From the NCBI GenBank assembly GCA_000934385.1, contig KN880894.1, positions 1-12,115 on the forward strand: a DNA stretch of 12,115 bases, read 5' to 3'. This stretch comes from Cylindrobasidium torrendii FP15055 ss-10. Its lineage: Eukaryota > Basidiomycota > Agaricomycetes > Agaricales > Physalacriaceae. The translations under genes were made by a program, and so were the position numbers. This document shows positions 1 through 9,910 of the stretch, in pieces (within the stretch, counting starts at the first letter, position 1; the number at the start of each line of letters is the position of its first letter). A model generated the notes under the pieces. That model was not told where the DNA came from. It was given only the letters and a program-made list of their open reading frames with translations, and did no database searches.

Positions 1-694
1 GCAAATAGATTCTGTAGGACGACGAGAACGCGCTAAGTGAACAAGTTCTACCTACGGTTTGTTCCTGCCGCTCGTCGGCCACCCCCCACCGATCTTAAAC
101 TCTCCGGCAGGATACTAGGGGTAATTCGCTGGGGATATATTAAATGGAGAGGATTTATGAATTGTCGAGCTTGTGCTCAAAAATCGAAATGCAGAAGCGG
201 TTTTGTTTTCGAAATTGATTTTACGTACGGAAGAAATTCAATGAGGAGCAACTCTCTAGCTGAAGAAGTGGCTTTGTGCTATGTGTCCCCGCGTCCACGG
301 AGGAGTCGTGCTTGGGGGCAGGACTGTCTGAGGTATCTTGCACACCCAGCATAGCTTCCTGGAAGCCCATTCATCAATGGAATCTCCGCAATAGTCTCTG
401 GCTCGTCACGGCAAGTATTACTGCATAGATCAAAGGGTTTTCTAAAATCGAAATAGCAAGCGTCGCCGACATTAGGAAATTCTAGCCATCAATATGCAAA
501 AGATGCATTTTTTTGGCCTTGCGAATTACCCCTACTCCACTAAGTACAGGTAATCGAAACACCGAGCGGCAGCATAAAATAATGGATGGGGTAAGGGCCG
601 GCGGCGGGATCAGCGCACTCGAGATCACTGAGGGCGGATTTTCGAGGATTTCCGTAGGAATTTCCCCGGATTTCCCAGCAAGCTAATCATCGGA
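1..694. other. Intergenic stretch without a recognisable gene
   Basis: I see no supported coding region here. The only long open frame on the plus strand (37-354) starts at GTG, has no recognisable domain and contains no convincing splice sites, and the minus strand has no open frame of note. The sequence contains a short phased repeat near 636-676, listed separately. It probably lies beyond the 3' end of the kinesin gene, between it and a gene outside the window. Confidence 0.6.
636..676 (+). repeat. Four GGATTTCC-like units phased at about 11 bp
   Basis: GGATTTTC starts at 636, GGATTTCC at 646, GGAATTTCC at 657 and GGATTTCC at 668. The starts are 10, 11 and 11 bp apart, close to one DNA helical turn. 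This is directly visible. A protein-binding array or a decayed minisatellite are both possible; the function is unknown. Confidence 0.5.
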
Positions 695-1060
695 TCAAGC
701 CCCATGCCATTTAGCACTACTAAGCACATCTATTGTAGGTATATTGCGGGGGGCACCTGGACGGTCGACAAGGGCGCCAAACAGGTCATCTGCCAACAAG
801 TCAAAGTGTTCCCAAGAGGCGCGCCCCAACGCGTTGGCAACTTCGGTTGTCAATTCAAAGCTTGCTCCGAGCTCCCCCAGCCAACCATCAGGCTTTCTTG
901 GGATTCGCGAGGCCAGCCCGCGCGGCGTGCTCAATACGATCCATTGGAGCCTTTGTTTGAGTTTCCGTCTGGACGTTGAATTGGTTATCTTGCAACTCTC
1001 ACCGTCACTCCAGCCAACTTCCAGGAGGTCCTTTTCCGTCCAGCCGCCTTCCAGACACCA
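695..1060 (-). pseudogene. ATG-less open frame, possible gene relic or 3' exon
   Basis: A minus-strand frame stays open for about 121 codons between a TAA at 1061-1063 and a TGA at 695-697, with no in-frame ATG. Its translation looks protein-like rather than random: it is Trp-rich near its start (WCLEGGWTEKDLLEVGW), has a basic middle (TSRRKLKQRLQW), and then an acidic, leucine-rich part containing ASWEHFDLLADDLFGALV. I do not recognise a family. It could be the last exon of a gene whose earlier exons were lost, a fragment of a decayed gene, or a chance frame. A CTGAAC branch-like box at about 1064-1069 precedes it, but I could not identify an acceptor and upstream exon with confidence. Codon quality, homology and transcription would decide. 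Confidence 0.25.
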
Positions 1061-1345
1061 TTATGTTCAGATTACAATCCATTCCATTCGTTCCTCGAAC
1101 GTATGTAGCATGTAGCATATATCCCGACATATACGCACACCAGCGACGACGCGGCGCGCGCGAAGAAAATAGAGGGAGAAAGGATCATAAATGAAAAAAA
1201 TCACAACAAAAAGTAGAGAAAAAAAGAGTGGGTATCGCAAAGCAACATATAAACACGGAAATTCAATAAGATAATATAACGAGCGGCGTGAGAGATCATA
1301 TGTATCCGAACCCAAAACGAGAACAAGAGGCAGAAATCGAACACA
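1061..1345 (-). other. 3' flank of the kinesin gene
   Basis: Read on the minus strand, the sequence after the kinesin stop codon is rich in T and in TTTTT-type runs (about 1195-1225) and includes TATATGT at about 1244-1250, similar to fungal 3'-end efficiency elements. No canonical AATAAA is obvious close to the stop. It is plausible as 3' UTR and cleavage region. A tandem ATGTAGC pair lies at 1103-1116. The exact poly(A) site cannot be read from sequence alone. Confidence 0.4.
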
Positions 1346-4300
1346 TCACAGGCATGCAAACTTGGACTTGCGTTTCGTCGTCAGCTCCTCCATCCTAGAA
1401 TCGAGTTGCTGCCGGGCACGCTCCTTCGCCCGTCGCTCCTCATCCAGTCGTTGTTCATAGGACTGCTTCTCCTGCACAATCGACTGCCGAACATTAACCA
1501 CCTCCTTCTTGGCTGAATCCAGTTCCGCCCGCATGCCCTCGAGCTTCACGTTAAGTGTGTCGCGTTCCCGAGCAAGTTCTGTCGCGTGCATCCGTGCTTT
1601 GCGTACTGCCGAGTGCTGTCAGCGAAAGGTCATGGTCAAAAGATAGCTTATAAACTTACAGTTCTTCTCCGAATCACCAAGCGAAGTCTCCAGCGTGCTG
1701 ACCAAGTCCATGTGAGTCTGTAGGTCGCTTTCGCAGTGGGTCAATTGCTTGTTGAGCGTCTTGATCATCGTCTCTTGTTCATCAATTTGCTTCGCCTGGG
1801 CCTCTATCTTCTTGACGGTCTCAGGGGAGGAATTGAGTACAGACGTCGGTGTGACAGACGTCGCAGGGGAATCGAGCTGGGACTCCCTTGATGATGTTGA
1901 CGAGGTCATGCCCGACGACGACGAGATGCTCGGGCCAACTTCGTGGCCTCGCGGAGCGGGTGGAGGAGGAGCAGATGGTGGTGGTGCGGGCGGTGGAAGC
2001 TTCATTGGCGACATGCCATTCTGACGCGTGTAAGAAACACTGCGGTCATTGGGGGCGCGTCCTAGAGGTGGCGGCGACGCTGTTCTTGAAAGCTGGGCCT
2101 GAAGCTCCTTGAGCATGCTGTCCGAACGATTCTTCTCCACCTGCAGGTTGTCCTTCTCGTCCTTGACCTTTTGCAGGTTTTCTTGAATCTCCGCCAGAAT
2201 GGAACGATGGCGCTCAATCTCGCCTACAAGTGACTCGCGCTTCGAAGCCTCAGTCAACAACTGGGACTGCTCGTTCCTTGTGCGATCAAGCTCGGCTCTT
2301 AGCGCTGCAACCTCCTCGGCCAGTTCGTCACGCTCGCCCTCAACACCAGCCACACGAGTCTGAAGACCAGACAATGATTGAGAGCTTTCGGCCACAGCCA
2401 ACTCGTGTTGCTGAACAGTAGCTTTGTGGGTTTGCAACTCCTCCGCTAAGAGCTCGCGGTCCTTGCGGATAGTCTCGAGTTCAGCCTGATGCTGGCTGTT
2501 CAGATCGGCAATCAGAGCCTCGGTACGTTGCTGTTCTTCCGCAAGTATCTGCGAGTTGCCAGAGCGCAAGCCTTCGAGAGCAGCGCGATGCTCCTCACCG
2601 GCAGCCGTGAGGGAATTATTCAACTCGGTCACCGCTAATTGATGGTCCGCCTTGAGTTTGAGCATCTCCTCTGTATGCGCTTGAGTAAGCGACTGCAGCT
2701 TGCCCTCGGCTTCGGCCAGAGCAGTCTGGTGGCTGGCCTTGAGGACGGTAGATTCCTCTTCATTGACACGTCCCATATCTTCCAAGACAGCGGCATGCTG
2801 CTGCTTCACATCCAGAAGGGCAGCTTCGAGGTCAGACTTGGCCTTGGAGTGTGCGAGAGAAAGATCCTTGGCCGCCTGTTCCTTGAGCTCGACCAGCATC
2901 ATGTTCAGACGCTCGCCCTCCGCGCGCCATTCCTCCTTGAGACGCATAACGACACCCTCGTGCTCCGACCGGACCTTGTCAAGCTCGAGCTTGAAGTCCT
3001 CTTCACGGGTAGTGAGTGCATGATTGTGCTCTTCCTGCAAACGGACTGTCTCGTCGGCATATGCAGACTCCTTGCGCGCAATGGCAGCCAGATGCTCCTC
3101 CTGCAGGTTCTGCATAGCGATATCTTGAGCAGAAGCCGATTCTACCAGCGAGCCCTGTCGAGAGAGTTCCGACATTCTAACCTCGGCAATGTGCTCTTCC
3201 TTGAGGCGCTCAAGCGCGGCGGCATGGTCCGCAGAATGTTTCTCGAGAGCAGCAGCATGATCACCACGAAGCTTGGTTAAGACGTTGTAGTAGTCCTCTT
3301 CGGTCTTGTGTAAGATGGCATCTGCTTCAGCTCCCTTGACCTTGACGTTCTCTTCGTGCTCGGCAATCAACTTTCGTACGGTTGAGGCATGGTCGTCTTT
3401 GACTTGCGACAAGGAGGTAGCAGCCTCCTCGAGCGTGGTAGCGAGCTCGGCTTCGTGATCGGACTGGAGCTTCCCAAATGCCGTCTCATGGTCACGTTTG
3501 AGAGTCTCGAGAGCCGCCGTAGCCGCCGAAAGCTCATCTTGTAGAACAGCAACGGACCCCCCATGGTCTTCCTTGAGACGCAACGCCAACGCAGCCAGGT
3601 CTTTCTCCTTGGACTGCATGGCCTCGGCGTGCTCGATCTTGAGTGCTTCGATGGTTGCAGTGTGGTCCGCGTTGACTTTCTCGAGTTGGGCGATGAGATC
3701 GTGTTCGCGTTGACGAAGAGCGTCTAGCTCCTTCGCATCCGCGTCGTTGCGTCTCTGCAAACTTTCAAGCTCCGCCGACATATTCATGGCCTGCAAAAAT
3801 GTGAATAACAAACATATCCCGCGAGAAAGTGATTGACCTGGTCGCGAGCTAAAGCAGTCAAATCATCGTGCTGACGCTTAACCTGTGTCAATTGAGAGTT
3901 GAGCCCCTCCACTAGCTCGCGGTGTTGAGATTCCTTCTGGGCCATGGACCTGAAGAAAATGTCAATTGTGGGATACAAAGACCTGGGCATAAGATTTACA
4001 GCATGAGCTCGTTGAGCCGTTCCAAAGACTCGTCGCTTTCAGAGATGACGGACTCATTCCGGTCAGACTCAAAGTCGCTGTTGAGATCAATGATGCCATT
4101 GCCGGTGATTTCCATACTGCGACGAATATGATCAAAGTTGCTGATGGTCTTGGGCGAAAGGTGAGCAGCACCATTGACACGCTCGTCGTTCTTGGTGTTG
4201 ATAGGCGTCGGCAGGTCGGCGGGGGTCACGACGAAAGGTGACGAGGTTACGCTGCGGTCGTCTTGACTTTGCTTTAGTGACACCTCCAGACTCTGAATCT

Positions 4301-7300
4301 CAGTCTCGCGCTCTCTCAGAACCTCCTGCAAACGCATAATTTCCTTCTCCAGGCTGGAAACACTTCGCTCGTTATGATGATTGGGGAGCGAGATGGAGAG
4401 GTTGGGCCGTGAACCACTAAAGGTGGAGTTGGACTCAGATCGAGAGTGAGAACTAGCGCTGGAAAAGGAAGTTTTGCGCGAGTGAACCGAGGAGAGCTCC
4501 TGTGAAAGCGATTGCGATTGCGAAAGCGACCTAATAAACATCAGAAAAGAACAAACAGCAATTGCTCTGTAATGCATACCTCGAGTGGAGCGATTCTGCT
4601 GAGGCCGCCTGCCGGAAAAAAAGGCGCTTCCCAGCAGCATTGAACTGGGGTTCGGGGGTTTCACGGAGGCGATTGGCGCTAGGCACTCGGCGCTTCATTG
4701 TTGGCGTCGTCGGGGGTAGTAGCTCGATGGGCTCCGTGGAAGGAGAATCCAGAGCTGCATCGTTGTTGAGCTTGGCTTCTTGGATTTGAGCAGCAAGATC
4801 AGATATTTCTCGCAACGCATCACGGTATTTGGACGTGATGGAGGAGAGGTCGGCCAAAGTCGCGGTGTGTGTTTCCTGGAGAGCGCGGAATTGGCTTCGA
4901 ACATTCTCGGCAGAAGAGGCCTCTGTCGTTACGATAATCGCTCCCGAGTTGTGTTCATTCAGATCAGGCAATTCAGCCGTTCTGCGTGCGGGACTGGAAG
5001 GCGCCGTGGCTGGGGGAGTAGGCGCACTGTTCAGGTCGATCTCCAAACTACGGCGAGCAGAGGCTACTTCCTCGACGACATGACCCAAACGTTCACGGGT
5101 TGCCCCAGCCTCTTGACGCTTCTGCTCCCATTCCCGCATCTTCTCCTCCAACTCCTTAACGCGACGCTCGCGCTCCTCGAGGTCAGTCCTCCAGCCTTCG
5201 CCATCGGTGCGCAAGGTCTCCAGTCGGGATTGCAGGACTTCGACCTCATCCCGACGACGTTCCACGTCCTTCTCCAGCCTGTCAACAGTCTGTTGCAACT
5301 GAAGAACATTTTGGTCGGCGCGCCCCAAGCGAGCTTCAAGCTCGGCAATGTATTTGGCGGAGTGCGATTCGCTACCTCTGAAGCGAGCAACTTCCCGTTT
5401 GAGGTCAGTCAGGGACTCGCTGGAGGTAATGGAAGACTCGTCGTAGCTCTTCATCTTTTCCTCGAGATCACGCACATACGCCTGTGTGGTTCGTAAGATA
5501 TGCATGTTTATACATGGACTTTGAGCATACCTCAGTTGACGCCTCTCTCTCTGTCAACTTAGCAACTCGTGCCCGAAGTTCCTCGACGTAGAGCTCAGTT
5601 GCAGCATGCCTTTCTGTGACGGCGGCCAGCTCGTCCTCCTTCTCTTCGACCATCTCGTTCGTATGGCGCAGGGCCGCACGGTTCAAGCTCAACTCAGCCT
5701 CCATTGCGGAAATTGTCTTTTCGTACTCCTCAATGACGGGCCCCACGATCTCTTCATATTTGGCGGTACCAGCAGGTGCGCTGCTCTGCTTTTCGCCTAG
5801 CTCGCGGCGGAGACGAGTAAGTTCTTGAGTCCGTTCGGTGAACTTCTCGCGAAGCTCTTCGTAGTTGCTCTGAAGTTCTGTCATCTGAGCGAGCACCTTC
5901 TTTCCGGCGCCTTCGATTGGTTCTGAGGGCGTATTCGAGTCGCCGGCAGGAAGCCCGCCGTCCTTGATAGACTTGACCTCTTTGCGCAGGCGGGTAACCA
6001 TGCCCTGGAGCCACTCAACATCATCCCATCCATCCTCTTTCTCGTTGACGACGGCCCTATTCTTGATGTTACGGGCGCGATTGGCGTATTTGAGGGTATT
6101 GATGGTCTCCCCAGCATTGTACTCCGCAGAGCTGACACAGGCAATCATTAAAGTGTGAGCATTCCCGCCAAGCGAGTCTTGCAGGAGGCGAGTGAGCTTG
6201 GAGTCGCGATACGGAATGTGGGTGGCGACGCCTGATCGCGAACGCGCCGGGTCACCAAGCGCAGAGATAACGTTTCCGAGGGCGAGCAGGCCGCCGTTGA
6301 TGGAAATACCTTCCTTCGCACGGTCGCCGACTGCGGCAGTGCGCTTGAGCTAGAACCGACATCAGCTGATGTATCGTGCATACACATGGGCAAAACGCAC
6401 GCGCTCGGAACCAGCCAAATCAACGAAATGGAACTTGGAGGTGATGGTGATCCACTCGCCCGAATCTTCATTGACATCCACAGAGCGGTCTTGGGTGTGG
6501 CCAAGCGCACTGGATGGGCGCAGCCCGCCGCGGCCCATGGCAGAAGCGAAGCTAGGAGTCGACGGACGACCATTCGTAGGGGATGCCACCCGGGTGCCGC
6601 TCGGTCCATTCTGGTACATTGAGCCAGGGCGTGCCAGCCGCGAGGGAGAGCGCCCGTTGGGCGGTAGTGGTGACGAGGAGCGAGGAGGCGCTCCCGAGCC
6701 AGTAAACTTTTTCTGAGTGAGAGTGAGAGAGAATATGGCATGCGAGCGCGACGACTGGGCGTTCATGTCTGTCTCATTTGTACGACGAATAGACGTCCCC
6801 TTGCGGATCAGGCTGCGCGCCAGGTCAGCAAGCGTTCGCCTCCCTTAGGTCACCAGGACTCACCCCATAACCTCCGTTGGGTTTTTGACATTCACCTCCC
6901 GCAACCCACCCCAGATGATATGCCCATCCTTGTCCTCTCTGATTTGCACTTCGCGTCTTCCACCTCCGTCGTCCATACCGAGTAGGTCAATTAGGTCTTC
7001 GTTATATATCTCGATGAAAGAGCCTTTGAGCGAATAGTTCCAAGCACCAGCTCGCTCCTCTCTAAGCTGCCGACAGCGTGTGAAGATTGTGGACACCGCC
7101 CTGGGAATGATACCCATGCCGTTGTTGGGGTCAGAGGGGTCGGCGTCCAGGTCAACGCCAGTCATAGTGTGTGTCTTGCCGCTACTGGTTTGGCCGTACG
7201 CAAGAATGGTGCAGTTGAATCCTTCCACAAAACGCGCAACGAGTGGCTCCGCCGTAGAGGTGAACATGGTGTGCTGCTGCGTCGCGGGCCCGTGCACTTG

Positions 7301-7596
7301 GTCAAATGTAAATTGCTGCTTTTTCGCGGCCGCGCCAGATGAGGAGGCCGCTGCGGGGGAGTTCCCGCCCACTGCAGCACCAGAGGTAGCATCGACTGTC
7401 ACTGTGGTGGCCGACGGCGTGTTAAGAACCGAGCGTTGGAACCGAGCGGGTATATTAGCATTATCTTGTGTGGTGGTCGGCCGTATGCGCACGGCTATGC
7501 GCCAAATAGCGTCAGTAACGGCGCCATTCACTTTTAGCGCTACCACGCACCGACTTGCACCGAGGTCGTAGCGGAGGACGACGGCGGGGGAGCCAT
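1346..7596 (-). CDS. Kinesin motor protein, probably kinesin-4 type
   Basis: An ATP-driven microtubule motor of 1947 residues. My exons are 7596-7551, 7494-6864, 6812-6401, 6349-5531, 5481-4580, 4530-4000, 3949-3838, 3790-1660 and 1605-1346; all eight introns (47-56 bp) are GT-AG and keep frame. The start ATG at 7596 has a TGA in frame 24 nt upstream and a G at +4. The motor spans about residues 12-461: VAVRIRP, P-loop GQTSSGKT (116-123), GMGIIPRAV, switch [12 protein letters not shown] (243-253), switch II DLAGSE (357-362), then [19 protein letters not shown] and the neck start NRARNIKNR. About 85 Ser/Pro/Gly/Arg-rich residues separate the two switches. The tail is coiled coil (about 510-780, 985-1030, 1114-1715, 1808-1945), interrupted by Ser-rich (938-985) and Pro-rich (1720-1805) linkers. 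The motor resembles kinesin-4 (KIF4/KIF21-like), but I see no Cys-rich chromokinesin domain or WD40 repeats. Function in transport or microtubule-end control is inferred. The kinesin call is firm; the subfamily is less so. Confidence 0.93.
2954..3685 (-). repeat. Hendecad coiled-coil repeat with core histidines in the kinesin tail
   Basis: Within kinesin exon 8, the motif Leu-x-x-hydrophobic-x-x-(D/E)-His recurs with spacings that are mostly multiples of 11 residues. The histidines fall at residues 1194, 1205, 1227, 1252, 1263, 1285, 1296, 1329, 1340, 1351, 1384, 1406 and 1428. The successive gaps are 11, 22, 25, 11, 22, 11, 33, 11, 11, 33, 22 and 22. In the clearest copies the apolar or His positions follow 3-4-4 spacing, which is the hendecad pattern rather than the heptad. 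This suggests growth by internal duplication of an 11-residue unit and a straighter or slightly right-handed coil. The spacing is seen directly; the structure is inferred. Confidence 0.7.
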
Positions 7597-7901
7597 CGCG
7601 GTTGTCGGCTTCGACGTTCAGGTTAAACTTACCAATCTAGGCGTCTCCTCGTGCCGGTGGAGATGCCGGTCCGCCATCAGAGGCATTGATCCCGCATCGA
7701 TCCAATTCCAGGCGCAGGCCGCAGGGCCGGCTTGCGCAATTTTAACGCTTACAATTTTATGGGCAAATTCTTTTACAGCGAGCACAGCGTGACAAATGGT
7801 CTGCTGCCCATGACCTCGCAACTGTCTTGTCGCAGGAAGCGCTCGCGAAATACCACAAACTCTTCAATAACTACATTACAATTCAATAAGGAGATACTCC
7901 A
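7597..7901 (-). promoter_or_regulatory. Intergenic region: aspartate kinase 3' end and kinesin promoter
   Basis: These 305 bp separate the aspartate kinase stop codon from the kinesin start codon, both on the minus strand, so the region must hold a 3' UTR and a promoter. The half next to aspartate kinase is AT-rich (7850-7900), fitting a 3' UTR. The half next to kinesin is GC-rich, with TGCCGGT occurring twice near 7652-7670 and a CCAAT on the plus strand at 7702-7706. A GTAAGT on the minus strand at 7633-7628 looks like a donor, but no usable acceptor follows before the kinesin ATG, so I do not call a leader intron. No TATA box is evident near the kinesin start. Confidence 0.4.
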
Positions 7902-9870
7902 TCAGAACAACCATGGACCCACTGAAATGAAACCGTCAGTAACCATCCATGCAGTGCAATCAGAATACGCACTGCTCCCATGGGCTGGCTGCAAACATGA
8001 TGTGTGAATCAAATTCAGAGCTTTGACCGCATCTTTGGCGTCTATAACGCAGGAGATGTTTATTTCGCTTGCTCCCTGACTTATCATCTCAATATTCACG
8101 TTCCCCTGCGCCAGCGTTGTGAACATCTTTCCTGCAATTCCCACCATATTCCTCATTTCCTTCCCAACAAGCGACAGGATGGCCATCTCTCCGTGAACGC
8201 TCACCTGATAAGAGCTTTCAGACACGGTGGACAACAGGGATAAGCAAAGCCACTCACTGTCCCCGACTTTCGCAGTTCCTTCACTAATCGATCGCGCAGC
8301 TTCGCGACAAGGTTGTCCTCGATGGCCATGCTGACATGCACCTCGCTCGTACTGATGAGGTCGACCACGACGCCGAAGCGGTCTAACGTTCCAAAAATGC
8401 CAGCCAAGAATCCGTGCGAGACGCTCTTGCGATTCGAATTGACATTCAGCACAAGAATTCGCTCTTTAATTGTGACGGCCGTCGCGTGCTTCAGGTGGTC
8501 TAATGGTCCCACCCTTCCTGCCAATGCCGCGCTCGAAGCCGGTTCTGGCACACCCTCCTCGTCCGCTGAGTCCCCCTCAGGAAAGATGACCGTCCCCAAT
8601 CCTTTCGGATTCTCGACGTTCTTGATGCGTATGGGTATCTTCTTCCTGATGACTTGCTCCATGGTGAATGGATGCACGACCTCACTCCCGTAGTAGGTAA
8701 GTTCTGCCGCCTCATCTGGCGAAATCAATGGGATCACCCTAGCCGTCGCGACCTTTCGTGGGTCGGCCGTGAATATCCCATCGACCTCTTTCCAGATCTG
8801 CAGCTCGCTGGCCTTAAGCCCGACAGCGAGCAGAGCCGACAACAGGTCCGTGTACCCACGCCCAACTTGTGCGAGTAACGAGCCGGGGACTGGTCCAAAG
8901 AATCCTGTCACCACCGGTACTCTGCGACCACACTGATTGATGCGTTCGGCAAGTGCCTCACAGAGACGGTCATAAAAATCCTGGTCGAGCGAGCCTCCGC
9001 TATAACTGTCGTCGTCCAAGGATGGCACGATATCCTCGAGCGATACATACTCTGCATCGATATCGTTGTCGCGAAGCACAGCAGCCATGTACTTGCACGC
9101 TAAGCGTTCGCCAAGACCGACAATGCTATCTCGCGAGCGTGGTGATATTTCGTCTATGACCTGTTCCTTCGTAAGTGCCATCTGATGCATGTTGCCGACC
9201 AACGTACTTGTGAGGCATAGAGGAAGCTGTATAGCCAACTGCAGTCACTCTCTATCTCACGCTCCAGTTCCCTGAGAATGTCGGGATCCGTGATGCTGTC
9301 CCGCGCAGCTTTGACATGCTCCTGGCGTATGAGATCTATCGTACCCATGAAATCTGGAGGGACAGGTGTAGAAGGCTCGAATGGCCTGAACGGAGGAGAT
9401 TGTGATGGATCACCAATTCGGCCAAACAGTCCTAGGCCACCAAGTCCCAAGCCGCCACCGACTAAGGCTGGAGTAGCTGTGCCAGACATCGAACCTGTCC
9501 TCCCATGTCGCTTAGAGTTGAGTGCCTCAGACGCAGCTTTCAGTAACAGATTGGTTGTTCCCAAAGCCTTTGTCGTTCCAGAACGCGCGGAACATACCAC
9601 AGCGACTTTGTTCGAGTCGATGTATGTGCTACAGACAGCATGAGCAATGAACGGACGCGTAGATATCACGCACGCAACGATTTCCCTCGCAATTTGCGAT
9701 GCAAATTTTCCTACACTTGTCCCACCAAACTTTTGTACGAGCCAGGTAGAGGATGGATCAATGCTATTCTGGTGGAGATTTGGTGGTGTCTTCGGCAGAC
9801 TGGTCATAGATCCCAACGAGGATGTGCTTGTGGACGGGGGAGAGGCAGAGGGGGTAGAGAAATCGGACAT
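7902..9870 (-). CDS. HOM3: Aspartate kinase (aspartokinase), fungal HOM3 type
   Basis: Phosphorylates L-aspartate with ATP, the first step towards threonine, methionine and isoleucine, in the cytosol. My exons are 9870-9674, 9628-9208, 9160-8258, 8204-7973 and 7921-7902, giving 590 residues; introns are 45, 47, 53 and 51 bp. The start ATG at 9870 has an in-frame TAG 30 nt upstream. The kinase domain carries KFGGTSVGK (47-55), VAVVCSARS (74-82), VVTGFFG (289-295), GRGYTDL (306-312), WKEVDGIFTADPR (329-341) and GSEVVHPFTMEQ (364-375). Two C-terminal ACT domains follow (about 437-505 and 514-580), with DLISTSEVHVS (473-483) and NIEMISQGASEINIS (544-558), the region that mediates threonine feedback in yeast Hom3. 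The C-terminus reads HGSMGPWLF after splicing. The Ser/Pro-rich first 40 residues and a Gly/Leu/Pro-rich insert (104-158) are extra to the bacterial core. Introns 1 and 4 are multiples of three without stops, so retention would leave a full-length frame; the protein family favours splicing. Confidence 0.95.
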
Positions 9871-9910
9871 TGTGTGTATCAACAGAGTCTGGTGAAGCTA
9901 TCGTCCACAG

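Noticed and set aside
37..354. A 105-codon plus-strand frame
   Set aside because: It starts at GTG, has no domain, splice signals or composition typical of the real genes here.
2639..3280. A 213-codon open frame antisense to the kinesin tail
   Set aside because: It mirrors the biased codon use of the coiled coil on the other strand and shows no family features of its own.
4502..4530. Short mirror-like repeat (GAAAGCG and GCGATT units) at the start of kinesin exon 6
   Set aside because: It is explained by coding for the Ser/Gln-rich stretch [10 protein letters not shown].
7628..7633. GTAAGT on the minus strand upstream of the kinesin ATG, a possible leader-intron donor
   Set aside because: No acceptor at a workable distance before the ATG at 7596.
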